Positions 36,958 to 51,212 of a DNA stretch of 64,000 nucleotides are shown here, one piece after another. The first letter of the stretch is position 1; every line of letters starts with the position of its first letter. The stretch spans positions 992,001 to 1,056,000 of the forward strand of contig NW_026515428.1 of NCBI RefSeq assembly GCF_014898815.1. Direction: 5' to 3'. A model generated the notes under the pieces. The model had not been told where the DNA came from. It was given only the letters and a program-made list of their open reading frames with translations, and searched no databases. Both the position numbers and the translations under genes were made by a program. The stretch comes from Panonychus citri. Lineage: Eukaryota; Arthropoda; Arachnida; Trombidiformes; Tetranychidae.

Positions 36958-39900
36958 ATGGATTACATGGTGTTCTTGTCGCTTTTATTTTCTATCATCA
37001 TCTCATCTTCATCGTGCTATTCAACGGCAACAACTACAATTAAATCAATTCCATTGAAACCAGTGACAACTCCAGCGACCATAATGAAGACATTAACGAC
37101 TACAGGTAAATCGGTGAAAGAGAAAACCTCGAAATCATCAAATATCTTTGATATTATATCGTCAACAACAACACCATTGCCAAGACAATCAGTTGATTCA
37201 TTTAGAGATGGAAATTCATCGAAATCGATCAACAATCAATCGCGAAAATTTACCAAACAATCAAATGAAACAAAGGAAATTCTATCTGGTCAAGAACAAG
37301 CCCAAAGTCCATTCATCAGGGGAAGAGGTAAAACAATTAACTAATTAATCGAAATTCTAATAAAATCCTAATAGAAATTAGTAAAAGAACAATTTAAGAG
37401 ATGATTTTTTCTCGATTTCGAACCAAACTAATCAATGTTCAAGTATCGATAGTCTCTTGTTCATTGATTGATGTTTTCTAATTGTTTTGACTTTTTTTTT
37501 CGTGATTTAATTGCCTTTTCTTACAATTAGGTCGACCCAACGGATTCCAACCGACACTTGGACCTAATGTGACACCAAATTACAATCCAAATTATGGTGT
37601 TCCATTCAATTCTTTTCTCCCTCAGGGAATACCCTTCGGTGGATCTCCTTCTGGTTCACCCAATGGATTGAATAATAATCTCAGGCCTGGAGGTGGTTAC
37701 GGAATTGGTGGACCTCAAGGTCAACTTGGTAACAATCAACAAGGACAAGGACAATTGTCAAGTCCATTGGATTTACTGTCCGGTTTCATTCCTACCCCTG
37801 GACCTGGAGGTAATTAATTTCTCCTTACAAGTAATACAAATCAAATCAAATCCAATCAATTCTGATTCACATGAAGATTAACAATTATATGGATCATATG
37901 GAAAGTGATCTTTCCAGACAATTTAGCTAATTGTTCTCAATTGATTAACCTTGTTGACCCCCTACACAAGTTAAATCAAATTACTTTAATTAATTTGTTG
38001 ACTCATATTCTAAAAGGTTAATTAAGATTTTAACTGTCTCAATGAAAGAAATTAATTTATTCCGTTTCTTACCAATTACATGTCACATCCAATTTTGGTA
38101 AACTTGATCTACAATTGATCAACATTCATTCAAATCAATTGAATTACAATCAATCTTTCAGGTATCCATTTATTACATCACATAAATTGGACTTTTAATT
38201 GTTAATTAGTCTCTTTTTTTTCAATTATCCTTCATTGGAAAGTCAATAGTTGACAATATTTAATAATTAGCAACTTCGTCCGATTGTGTTGAGTAAATTA
38301 GTAAACAAAGAGTAACAACTTTTTCCACTTATAATATAAGATTGTGAACCTTTTTTCTTGTTAATCATTTAACTTAATTGTAATTTAAGTTAACTAACTA
38401 ACTAAAATTATCTTTTTTTTTCATTCATATAAATACAACGAACCTTGAAAAGCAAAGGTAAACTTTTTTTTTCTCCAACAATCAAGTTGAAGTTTTTTTT
38501 TTCTCTTCTACCATAATCAAAGTATATGTTCAGTAATAATTTGGTTTCTCATTTAGAAAACGGAAGTTACATATTATACAATTTTAATCTTTTGATTACT
38601 ATAACAATTAATGGTTACAGTTGCTTCTTTAATGTCATGTTAATGTTTGTTAATTGCATATGAAGAAGAAGCAAAAAAAATAATATATATCATTTCATGT
38701 TTGTTGCACTTTTTGTTTTTATTTTCAGGGTCACCATACACAGGAACACCAACTCCATTCGGTCAACCGGTTACCGGTTATCCTGGTTATCCAAATTATC
38801 CTGGTGTTAACCCAAATTATGGACCAGTGAATACTCCTGGATTAGCAAATGGATTAAATAATCTTAATGGACAGAATATTGGATTTGGAGCGAGAAGAGG
38901 GGGTGGTAACAATGTTAATGGTTATAATCAATTGGGTGGTGGGATTGGATCACCGGATGTTGCAGGATTGGGTATAAATCCAGGGTATAATGATGGTCAA
39001 GGTGGTGGATTAGGTGGAGGTGGAGGAGGAGGAGAGGGTCCTGTTGGTGGTGAGAGTGGTGAAGATGAAGGTGTCAATGATAATGGTTCTAATGAGGAAA
39101 CAAATGATGGTACTGGTGAGGGTGATGGCGAAGGGGCTTCTGGTAATAATGAGAATGGTCAAGATGAATCAGTTCAACCCGATTATGGTGGAACAGGTAA
39201 TGAAGGTGGTGATACTGGCGCTGAAGATGGAACCGCTGATAATGGAGCTGGAAACGGAGGTGAGAGTGGTGGTGATCCTGCTAATGATCCCGATTTAGCT
39301 TCTTTTCAAAATTTTCAAAACTCTAATTTTCCCGGTGATTTATTTCCACCAGGTATTTTAAGTCAACAAGATTTGAATGATATTCAAAAGTCAATTGAAG
39401 AGCAGCAGAAAAAGGAAGCGGAAAAAAACAAGAAACAAGAAGAATCTTCAGCTCAACCTGATTACGATTATGATAACAATTCTGGTGGAAATGCTGATGA
39501 AGATCAACCATCAACTGAGACTCCGGTAAATAAGAATTTACAAAAGTACAACAACAATCAACCAGTGGTTCCAAACTATCAAAACAACCGTTACAATCAA
39601 CAACAACAACAACCAGTAACAAGTAACGGTAATCGTGGTGCTTATGCTAATAATAATCGTCGATTACCTCAAGTTAACAAATATAACAACAACAACAATC
39701 AACGTAAACAAATTGATCAACAATATGTTAATAATAACCAACGTAAACCAAATCGTTACGATCAACCGACTAGAAATAATCAAGAAAATCAATTTGACGA
39801 TAACATTGGTTACAATGCAAATAATAATGTCGGTGATACTGGTGGAAAAGATTACGATTATAATGATAATGGTTCGGGTGAAAGTGGCCTGAATCAGAAT

Positions 39901-41073
39901 CAAGATTCTCGGCGTCTTCGTGGGGATTCACCACCATCGCCTACTCCTCGATATAATCGCTATCGAAATGGTGCATATTCATCTCCAGATGAATCAACTG
40001 ATTATGATTCTAATGGTGAACAACCTTCTCGATATTCTAAAGGACAAACAACACCTTCGTATCCACGAGGTTCTAATTTAAATCGATTCAATGATCAGTC
40101 AGGTCGATATCGACCAGGATCATTTGGACGTTCAGGTTATCGAGGTGAAGATTTAAAAGATTTCGGTGGACATTCAGCTAATTCTGATCGTCAGAATGAT
40201 GTTGAACCGGGTGTTGATTATACACCAGATCCAATTTATGACTCGAAGCAAAATACTAGAAAACAAGATAATCACCATCGATCTCATAACAATCATAATA
40301 ATCGGCAAATTGCTGGACAAATGAACAATCTAAATAATAGGAATCGTTTCAATGGAGTGAAACCTTCCGTTGATTATGATGGAGAGACTCGTAATTATCA
40401 AGGTAATTTGCATGGTTAATAAACGAATACCTTGTTAATTGTTGAGATTCTAAAATCTATCTGATCCCTGAAGAAATTTGCTAATTGTTTGATTGTCAAA
40501 CTCTCTCCAAACTATAAGGATTCTAATTCACCTTATCCCAATTTACTAATAACTGATTAACATTTAACTTGATCAATTTTCTTTTTCTCTTAAATTATCA
40601 ATTGATAATCAAACTAATCAAATATTGTGCATATACTTGGACCAGGATCAACAAGGAGACCTAGATTAGTATCAAATCAATACGATTTACCATTACAATC
40701 AACAATTAATAACAATAATAATCATAGATCATCATCAACATTAGGATATATTGATAATCCATTGATTTCAAATCGTAAGAAAAAAGCAAATCAATTTAAA
40801 GGATATGATTCAAGTGAAGTTGATTATATCGGAGGAAAAGAGGATGACAACAATCAAGCAATTAAATCAATGGGTAACATGAGAAATCACAATCAAGGAA
40901 ATTATGTCAATTTATCACAATCAGATTATAATCAAGATGGAAATGATTCTTCAAGTGATTCTAATGATTCTAATTATCATGAAACACCTCGATTCGTTGC
41001 TTCTGAGAAAAAGGAAGCCAAAAGTTCATCAACAATTAACAAGAAACAAAATGACCCCTTTTTGAGAGGATAA
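36958..41073 (+). CDS. Secreted Gly/Asn/Gln-rich protein with Asp-Tyr motifs (four exons)
   Basis: Exons are 36958-37327, 37531-37809, 38729-40402 and 40646-41073. All introns are phase 1 and GT-AG. The total is 2751 nt, 916 residues. The first ~21 residues (MDYMVFLSLLFSIIISSSSC) form a good signal peptide. A Thr/Ser-rich segment follows, then an Asn-Tyr-Pro-Gly-rich segment (about 124-260) and an acidic Gly/Asn/Glu block (about 313-406). Next come a short charged helix-like stretch near 440-457, Asn/Gln runs (about 486-574) and an Arg/Ser/Tyr-rich tail. Asp-Tyr pairs in acidic or Gly-rich settings recur at least eight times (QPDYGG, QPDYDYD, KDYDYND, STDYDS, GVDYTP, SVDYDG, EVDYIG, QSDYNQ). 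No domain is recognised. The composition suggests an extracellular matrix, cuticle or silk-like protein, which is inference. The third exon alone could end at a TAA (40417-40419), but splicing at 40402 keeps the phase and continues the same composition. Confidence 0.75.
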
Positions 41074-44000
41074 TCTTAATTATCTTGTTAATCATATTGT
41101 AATTAGCATCATACTTTTAATATTTACCTTGTATCATCATTTAATATTTCATCATATTGTTCAGTGCACAAAATATAACAAAACCATAACATTAACTTAA
41201 TTAATTTTTTCCAATCAAAACCAATTGAAATGATTTACTTATCAAATCAATTTCTCTTCTTAATTGTAACAATTTAATTGTTTCTCTCTCTCTCTCTATG
41301 TATGTTAATCTCTGTCTGAACTTGATCATAATCATTTGATTGATTTTGTTTTTCTGTATGAATGTAAACAATTAGAAGGCCAGACTAATTGTTAACCTCA
41401 ATGGATTCACAATTAACTAACCAATTTATTCAAATTTCACCTTAAATCCACTGGTAACAAGTTCCAATCAAGCTGATTATCTTCTTGATAGAGATGATGA
41501 TAAGGATGAAGATGAAGATGAAGATGAAGATGAAAACAAGGAAGTAGACATGAAAGTCTTTTCCTGTTTTCTAATAACAATCTTAGTCTTTTAATAGCAT
41601 TTGTTTACTTTTTTTTTCGGAGGTGGAAAAAAAAGTTCTGAATGAGATTCAGTTCCTACCTGATGATTAGACCACGAGGATAATAATCAAAACCGTTCAT
41701 TGTCCTAATCAATGATGATAATAAATTGATTGATGATAATAATCAGGTAACTTTATATATCCCAATTGAACTTAACCCTTGACAATCAATGAGGATTTTT
41801 TTTTCTTGATTCCAAATTTTCTGATTTCGATTCATGATTATAATTATCAGGAAAATTTCAAGACTGTCATCAGGAAGTTCATTTTTTAATCATCACCATG
41901 AATCTATTGATAAACTTACAATCAACTAATTGTTATCATCATTGGAATTCAGTGTTAAAGAAAAGTTAAAAAAGAGAGAGAGATAAATAAATAAAATGTT
42001 TATTTTTTTTCTTCTTCTTGATTTTCTTGAACATGATTCAAATTCTGGTGATGATTTCATGGTGATGATTGTTTTTATTTCTGATCAAATCATCCAAGGT
42101 TAATTGAGGCTAATCGTTAATTTTAAACTCACATTGATGGTCATTAATTTAATTTAATTGTAAACATTAAGAATTGTATTGTAAATAGAAAAGAGAGAAA
42201 ATTTTCTCAAGGTAATGAAAAAATATCTTTTTATTTTCTCTTCTACCTGAATATTAATAATCCACCATGATGATGATGATGATGATAATTCTGTGTTAAT
42301 AACTTGTTTATCTGATGTGTCATTGACTTTTGATTGATTCAAGAAAACAGGTTACCCGGTGGGGGAAGATGATAATCTCATCATGATCACTTAAATATGG
42401 ATAATGAAAAAGTTAAAATTTCCAATAAAAATTGACGATGATGATTAAACTTCGTGATTGATGAAAAATTGAGAAGAAAAAGTTTTTCTACTTACTGGTC
42501 ATCATTTCCGTTTCCGTTTCCTTTACAATATTAAGCTACATCATCAAACTTTTTGTAAACCTTTTCATTTTTCATACTTTATGGTCACTTACATGATTTG
42601 ACCTCTAACCCCTTAGACGATAAATTTTCATTTCTTCCTTATCCTCATCATCTGCTCATCATCCTCATCAGTCCTCTCTCTCTCTCTCTCTCTCTCAGTT
42701 CACTTGCCCTTTTCTTCATGAATATGAAGGTGAAGAGGGATGAAAATGATGATGATGATGAGTAGGATGAAGATGAAGATGAAGATGAAGTTCACTTGAA
42801 AGAAACAAAAAGATTGTTTCAACTTTTCTTTCAATCGGAATTTTTTTCTTCCTGTTCTATGTTCAGTCTGAACATGAAGTAACCAAATCTCGTTACACCG
42901 GTCATCATCTCTTCCCTTTCATCTTCTTCTCTCTCTCTCTCTCACTAAATGATCATCATTATCATCCTTCCCATTTTCCGAACCTTCACATTTTCATCAT
43001 GATCAATTCTCTCTCTTTATTTTTTTTCACCTTCAATTCTTTGTGACACTTTGATTAGAATCTGTTTTCACCGGTCAATCTCATCTTCCATTCATTTACT
43101 TCCGAATCCTGATTATCTTCATCATCTCTAAAATCATTTGACCTTTACAACTTTCAATTTTACTTTTCAATTCAATTCTCAAATTAACTTCATCATCGTT
43201 AATTGTTTAGTTAATTACTTAATTCTCAAGCGGAGGCTTTTAATTAAACGTAAAATAATGACCATTGTTATATTCAAATTGCTTGACCATTAAAACTCAA
43301 AACTAATTATTCATTTTCCCAATAATTTACCTTGACAATTAACTGATTCTCCTCAAAATCATATTGATCAATTATCTATAACCCTGATCACTATTAACTA
43401 ATCACCATTACTAATGAACGGTAAACAAAATTGCAACAATTAATTGTTATTAACTGTAAACAAAAATGAAGAAACTTTTAAAAGATTAATTTAATTTTCA
43501 CCAACCTTGAGAGTCTAATATCGGCCAACAATTAGTAACTAAATCAAGATTGATTAAGATTTTATTTTTTAGCCACTAATCATTTGGTAAACAATTTAAC
43601 CTACAACCTTAACCCAACAATTAAAATTAACTAATAACACCACCAAACAATCAGAACTGATTGATTAATATGATTTTGATTGGGAGAAAATTTTTTACCA
43701 ATCTACAATTAATATAATCGTTTAATCATAATCAACTCAATCACATTGATTAACTGATTTTTTTTGTTCATTTCTCAATCTCTTGATTATGATTATCATT
43801 TACTAAATCATTTCACTAATCGTGATTATTTCATTTATTAGGTCAATCAACAATCACAATCAATTGTAACCTTTAATCATCTCAATACCTTGTTGTAACA
43901 ATCAAGAATATCAATGATTTTCATTATCATCAATTTAGTTGATTAAGTTAATTTAATAAAGATATAGTTTAAATTAGATTTGATTAAATTGTTATTAACC

Positions 44001-45323
44001 TTGAGCTTAATTGTTTCATCGAGTTGATAATAATAATATCATTATTATTACAAAGGAAAAAGTTAATTGTTTAACTTTGTTCCTGTGCCTCTAATGATCA
44101 AATTAAATTGGCAAGTTAATTGTTACTCTGCTAATTGTTCAAGTTAATTGTAATTCAACGGTGATAATAGGGTTAAGTTAATTTTAATCATAGGATTATT
44201 ATTGTTACTCTAAGTAATCAAGTTTGTTACTTTAAATTGTTGATTAATTTAATGTGATGATGATCATTATTATGATTACCTTGATGATTGAGCTAATCTT
44301 CAAGGTTTAAATTGTCTGTAATCATAATTAACTGCAACAATTTAAGATCCCATAGATCATTTAACCTTCAATTTAGTTTTGTCGTATTAATTTAAAGATC
44401 AGATTTAATTTATTTTCCTTTATTTCATGAAAACAACACTCAAGTAAATGATGATGAATTAGTAATTAATGACAGACAATTTGTTGAAACAATTAACACA
44501 AATTCATTTCAATCAATTGAAACAACAATTAAGTTAACAACGATTTAAGATAAAACCTTTTCGTCAGGACGAAAACATAGAAAAACTTTCATCTCTCTCT
44601 CTCAATTTCTCTCTGAATGATTGATTGGAATCAACAACAATTCTGATTTTAAATTGTTCAGTAGAGATGAAGAAAAAAAGTTCAGGGAAATTCCCATAGG
44701 TTAACATGATGATAATTGAAGCATCGTGGGAGTTTAAATGACAATCAAACACTGAGATTAACAGGTAAAGTCTATGGACAGAAATGTTGATTCGTTGATC
44801 AATCAAAATGTTCAATTGAATGTTAAAAGAGGAGGTTGATGATTATGATGATGAAAATGAAGATAAAGGTAAATAAATTGATGAGAAGAACCAAATGAAG
44901 CTCAGAATTTTTTTTTCTTCTTCTTTATTACAAAGATGATGAAAAAAAATGATCTTCTATTTCAAGAATTACCTGTAAAAATGTTCACCATAGGTAAGAA
45001 AAGGTGAGTAAAAATAATGGAGAAAAATAATTTTTTTTTTCTTCAACAAAAAGTTTTTTCATCTTTCGTTTTCAATCAATGACAAAGATAAATCTCATTT
45101 GTGAAGGTCATCGTTTAAGATTAACTATTATTATCTTGACCACATAGATGATGATGTGATTTCCCATCATCATCATCATCATCATCTCCATGATTAACTT
45201 GGAAAACAGCCTTAAGGTAAATATCTAATTTCAATCTTTTCTTTAATCTCAACAGATTAAAGTTTTTGATTTTTCTCCATGTTAATCCATTCATGTAATG
45301 AACATTTCGTTACTTTTTTTCAG
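41074..45323. other. Gene-poor spacer, left part
   Basis: No coding frame could be supported. The stretch contains (TC)n runs (41283-41298 and 42671-42698) and hexanucleotide GAAGAT tracts (about 41504-41533 and 42766-42790). There are also short GAT runs and the small palindrome GTTCAGTCTGAAC near 42863. Short open frames at 42154-42342 and 44564-44815 start at non-ATG codons or are repeat-driven. Confidence 0.45.
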
Positions 45324-45410
45324 ACTCGAAATCTCTGATTACGCTACGATATCGAAATTGGTTCGAAACAAGTTCGAGGACAGAAATGTTCTAAAAAGTT
45401 CTGTCAATCG
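45324..45410 (+). other. Candidate orphan coding exon
   Basis: A strong acceptor (TTACTTTTTTTCAG) precedes 45324 and a CG-GTAAGAG donor follows 45410. The 87 bases are open in one frame (phase 2 in and out, 29 codons), reading LEISDYATISKLVRNKFEDR followed by NVLKSSVNR. Base composition is clearly less AT-rich and lacks the TTAATTGTT words of its flanks. I do not recognise the protein and found no partner exons, so it may be an internal exon of a gene with very long introns, a retained fragment, or chance. Confidence 0.4.
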
Positions 45411-47869
45411 GTAAGAGTTAATTGTTCGAAACAATTAAACTTTTAATTGTTCGGGTACAATTAACTTTGGATTAGAAAATTTTCCTCTCTAAGATTAACA
45501 TTGGTTCTCATCACTTAATCCAGATAAGGCTAATCGTTACATTGATAATCTTAATTGCTCATTGATCAAAGACTTAAGTAAAAACAGCAATTTAATCATC
45601 GTGGTTAATCATCATTAATTGTAGTTAATTATACCTGTATAGTTAAAAATTGAAAGTGAATTTAGTTTATAATCTAAAGCATCAATTTGATTAATGGTAA
45701 ATTGTTCAAATTTACTGGAAATTTCAATAACAAAATTAAATATGATCAGTGTTTAAACAATTGAATGAGTTAATTCAGTTGAATCAAATTGATTTAACCA
45801 GTAAACAATTTAAATAAATGATTAATATTCATATAAACGTACACACACAATTATTAAATTGTTGGTTAATATCAGTTCCTATTAATCAATCCAAGTGTAC
45901 AAATCAATTATATAAAATTTAACCACATAAATAAAGGATTAAAATTGGACAATTAATTAATTGTTGAGAAAATGAGAAGAAAAAAAATAAAAGTAATCAA
46001 GCTTAATGATTATCGGTACCGGTCAATTAATCACTTGAAAGTTAATTGTTGTCCATATCAATCAAAACATTTCATGATTGTGATGGGTTTTCAGTTTCAT
46101 TACACTTTCCCTTAACGAATGAGTGATTAGTTAATTGTTGTCACAATTAAAACAGAAAAGGTAAGAAATGTAATAGAAAGAGAGAGAAATTTTTTCCTAA
46201 TCATTTTGATTTCCAAGTTTATTGGCCTTTTCATGATAACTAATCATTTCCATGATAAGGTTACTGTGTAACTAATATTCACATTGTAATATCATGATGA
46301 TAATAACCATCATCATCATTATCATCATTAGTGAAGCAATTGGTAGCAATTTAATGAAAGGTCAACAACTGATGACCATTTAATCAGCTACTAAATGATG
46401 AGAACATGAAATTACCATTGGAAACACTGATTACCATGTAATATGTTTCAGGGAACGAGAAAAAAAAATCTGAACTCAATCAACAAATAAGAATCACAAT
46501 CAGCAATATGAATCTATTGTTATCAATGAATTCATAGGTAATATCAATGTCTCCTTATCTCCCTCTCTCTCTCCCTGGACAATAGATGAAGAAACTTGAA
46601 ATTTAACTTTGAAATTGTATCATGATGATGATAAGATGATGAGATTATCTTTTCAAAGACATGATATCAAGTGCAGAACTTGTTGTTGGTGAAAAAGAAG
46701 AAGGAGAAAAAAAAATTCTTTGGACAAGTGAAAGGACTCAAAGTGTATACGTAAAAAAATGAATTGAAATGATGATGAACTGGTTTTCTCTTCTCAGTTT
46801 AATGATGATAATGTTGCTCCTTCTTTTTTTTGTGAAAGAAAGAGAAAGATGAAGGATGAAGATGAAGATAAAGATGAGAGAGTGTAAATGTTACTCAGTT
46901 GAAGATGATTACAATTACGATTACATTGAAATGGTCATACTATTAAAACTCACCTCAATCTCCTTTGTTAATTTCATCCTGAAACTGGTTCAACTTCACT
47001 GGTTTCATAAACTTTTATCAGATGATTAACTTGATCAGGTTAATCATCATCATTATGTTATCATCATCAACAATTTGATCCCATGTTATCTCTTGAATAT
47101 CATGAGCATATAAATGAAAATCTCCCAGAAGGAGATCATTTTTTTCCACTACTAATCTTAAACATTTGGAAACTTTCATTTTCTATCATCATGTAATCAG
47201 ATTGATTCATTATCGTGACTAATTTAAACTCTCACATTTAAACAATCAAATTTATCAATTTAGATAAACTTTTCTCTCTCTCTCTCTCTCTCTCTCTTCA
47301 TTCAATGAATTCCAATTTTAATGATATGCTAATTCATCATCATGATGACCAATGGTGGACCATGTAAATGTATGTTTGTTACTCAATTTTATCACATCAA
47401 CTTCATATACGGGTTAGTGAATTAAATTTAATGGAGTCAAGATAATGAAGATAATGATGATGAGGTATATCATTTTACCTGTGATAATCATCATCATCAT
47501 TATCATCATGTTTGTAACAATACAATGACCTAGGAGGTTGTAGCTTTGTCTTTGTTTTGTTTTCTCATCATCATGAGTTTTTTTTTCATTAGCATCCTCA
47601 TCATCAGAATTGAATAAAAGAATAAAAAAAATTCATCTCTCTCTCTCTCATTAAGATGCCAAAGTTTTTAATTGTCATCATTTTTTTATTATTATTCTCT
47701 ATTCATTAACAATATAATAAGATGATGATAATTATCTTCCGCATCTTCATTTATATATTTTTTTCCACCTTCACCTCATCATCTTTTCCCTTTACTGTCA
47801 ATCAAATGATTTCTCTTTTTATAATTTTTTCTCTTTCACTTTTTTCTCATTTTCTTCTTAATTTCTTAA

Positions 47870-47872
<3 letters not shown>

Positions 47873-47921
<49 letters not shown>
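47873..47921 (+). repeat. (TC)n microsatellite
   Basis: This is an unbroken TC run of about 49 bases. An open frame reading through it on the plus strand (47722-47964) is Ser/Leu/Phe-rich and not credible as a gene. Confidence 0.9.
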
Positions 47922-47922
<1 letters not shown>

Positions 47923-50900
47923 GAGACCTTCCCAAAAGTGTCCACCCTTTTCCTGGATATATAATATAGTGTGATCACTTATATATACTAGTGATTATCT
48001 TAAATCTTAATGATAGCGGATTGAAAATTAAGAAACAAAAACAAGTTTATCATGAAAAAAGGTAAAATAAAACTGACATACTGTTATTTACCTGTTAACC
48101 CAACACATACACATGCACACAGGTAGATGACTGAGAGACTGGTTAACTTACTCATTATTAACCTAACAAGAGCTTGGACTCTGCATGGAAGTACAACAAT
48201 AACAGAGGATAAAGTAACCATCACATTAGCTACAGGTAACACACCTTTAGTAAAGAAAGAAAAAGAGAAAGAGAGAAAGATTAAAACTAACAACAACACT
48301 CTCCTCATCATCAACAACAAACCAGAAATGACCTGTAATGAACTTACCTGAGCACTTACAGGGTAGATGATAACAAGATGATGATGATGATGAGCCCATA
48401 ACATTGAATGGCAATGATGCTTTGGTTACTTGAAATGGTTGATGGTTTTTCCAGTTAACTTTGATTGTTAACAATTTTCAATTGTTGTTTAATGATTAAA
48501 ATCAGACAAATTATTGTTAATCCAATAGGTAAAGGAAGAGAAAACAATATCATCATCATCACGAGGGATAAAGATTAAAGGTGATTATATAATATTAATA
48601 ATTTGTTTATCTCTTTGAAGAAAAATATAAAAATTTTCTCTTCTATTAAATTTAATTGTTCACCTTTTTAATTTACTTTGTTTTACTTTAATTTGATTCA
48701 TTTCTTTTCCATAATCCGTTAAATCATTTTGATAATTTCTCATTTTCGCCTTCAGAAATAATCAACCAAATTAATCAACTCTAACTGTTGGAGGTCTATG
48801 TTAATCTTAATCTTAATCATCTCTTTCCCATTTAAATCTTATCATCATTTTCATCATCATCATCTCTTAGCCTCACCTTACTTTCAATGATGATGATGAT
48901 GATGATCAAGTCTCTCTCACTATCTACCCTTAATCCCAATCAATTTCACTTTATTTATCAAACTGAATCAACTGATTAACAATCATTTAAATTATTATGA
49001 AAAAAAATGTTGATTCCAATTCACTTTTAATTCATTTAATTGCTACAAAAGTCCAGGAAGTGGTCACCATATTAATCAACCAATTTGAAGGCCATTTTTA
49101 GGTCACTTTTAGTTTTTTTTGTTTCATCTTAATACTAAAAATCAACACCAACACAATCAACTAATTATATATATATATATGTTATAGTTAATTGTTGTTG
49201 TTGAATTAATCACAACAGTTAACAAGGTTGGGTCAACAATTATCATCAACAACTTAATCACAATCAGTTATGATCAATTGTTGATTAGTTGAATGAACAA
49301 AAAATTAAAGAGACACAATTTTAATTTAAACTAATCATTTCCTGATTATCATTTGAAAATCATATTATATCAATAATATTTGAAACAATTAACCAATCAG
49401 TTTAGTTAGTCAAGTTAATTACAATTATTGATCAACAATTTAAAAATTTGTATCAATGTTTTTGTTTTTGTTTTTGTTGATCAATATTTAATTGTGATTA
49501 ATTAACTATTAGCAACAAATCAACACACACACACATTACCATTGGCCTGGTTAATTGCCATTAGGTAAAAGTTAATTGAAGGATAAAAGTTAATTGTTGA
49601 TTATAATAATCAACATCCTTCATGATTAAATAAACTTCATTGGCACATTAACACTTTAAAGATGATTTAATAATCAATGTAAATCAATGTCAACCATTAA
49701 CTAATCATAAACATCATCATTATGATTTAATTGTGTTTGGTGTTAATTGTCCTTCACAATGAAATTAACATTTTTTTTCTGTTAGTTTTCAAACAATTTA
49801 AACTAAATTAACTTTTCAATGGAAAGAAAAAACTTTTTTCCAATCAAATTGAAGGTAAACAAATGAACAATTTGTTTATTTGAGTTTTCAATTAAGTTAA
49901 TTCAGTTATATATTATTATGAATACATCTATGTACGTGCAGGCGTGCTGATGATTATGATGATGATTTGAATAAATCATCACGAGTCCCAATGATAACCA
50001 TGAAACTAACACCTAATGATTTTTAATCAAATCGTTAGAAACATCCACTCACTCTAACAATTAATAAATTATTGTTTCCCTTAACAATTAACCTTCAATA
50101 GAAAATTTTTCTTCGCCAACAAACAATCAGTTAATTGTTTGTTAATTAATATCAGAACGAGAAGACAATCAATTTGAACAATTATCATGGAAGAGAAACT
50201 TTTTTCTTAAGGAAAACTTTTCGTTCTCTTTAATGAATTTAAATCGATTGACAAACTGTTATCATTAAGCCTAACGATGGATTATCATGAAGATAATAAT
50301 AATTGTCAATTCGAAAGCAAATAATGATGATTATCTTCAAGTGAGACAAATAAATTCTCCCTCTTTATTTATCTTATTTCGTTCTGATCGTTGGCTTGAA
50401 ACTTTTTTTTTTCGTTCCAACGAAATGATTAGATAAACGATTCTTGATGTGAAACAATTTCACGGTCAAAGTGAAGGAGAAAACTGTTATCTAGGTAATA
50501 GATTTCAAATCTCCCCTGAATTCATGATGATGAATTCTTATCACCTCAATTTTCAGGTGAAATTAGGGATTAATTGTTGAGTGAAAAAAAAACTCTCGAA
50601 AGCTAATCAACTAATTTAATCGATAGAGTTTTTTTTATATCTATTTTTTATTCTTATCCTATCGTTTATCAAACAATCAACAGTTATTTGTACAAATCAA
50701 TAATAATAAACTTGACCTAATGGTGTGAAATTAAATTGTATAATCAAAATTCAAGGACAATGAAACACTCAACTTGATGATTAAATCAAATCGATAACAA
50801 TTATCAACAACAAAAATTAACTAAGTGTTGAAAGTTTACAATTGTTGAAACTTTCTGATTATTATTATAATGATTAAATCACTGAGGAAATAAATTTACA

Positions 50901-51046
50901 GTTATTTATCATGATAAGGTTTGTTAATTAACATCATCACCAATGACAGTTAATTGTTGGGATGACAATTAACAACAACAAAAAAAATGTTTCCATCAAA
51001 AATTTTAACAATCAAAATGAACAATTATTTTGAAATATCAATAAGA

Positions 51047-51102
51047 TGATGAACCAAGCCCATCATCATCATGACATTTCATCATGTTGGGCTTGGTCAT
51101 CA
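51047..51102. repeat. Inverted repeat / hairpin A
   Basis: The arms TGATG-A-ACCAAGCCCA (51047-51062) and TGGGCTTGGTCATCA (51088-51102) are complementary over 15 pairs with one bulged A. The loop is about 25 nt. The arms are GC-richer than the surroundings. It could be a small structured RNA or an old inverted repeat. Confidence 0.55.
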
Positions 51103-51212
51103 CCTTTATTGTCGTCATCATCTTCATCTCTCTCTCTCTCTCTCTCTCTTGATAAAAAGACAATGTTAATAATAATATTGTGATCATTTTGATTATAACA
51201 TTGGTGACAGGT

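Noticed and set aside
44564..44815. 83-codon minus-strand open frame
   Set aside because: It begins with TTG rather than ATG, has no similarity I can recognise and no splice support.
47722..47964. 80-codon plus-strand open frame
   Set aside because: Its core is a (TC)n microsatellite translated as Ser-Leu repeats.
48084..48474. Overlapping short frames on both strands near 48.1-48.5 kb
   Set aside because: They contradict each other, include Val/Leu/Ser repeats from simple sequence, and the donor-like and acceptor-like sites nearby do not give an open exon.
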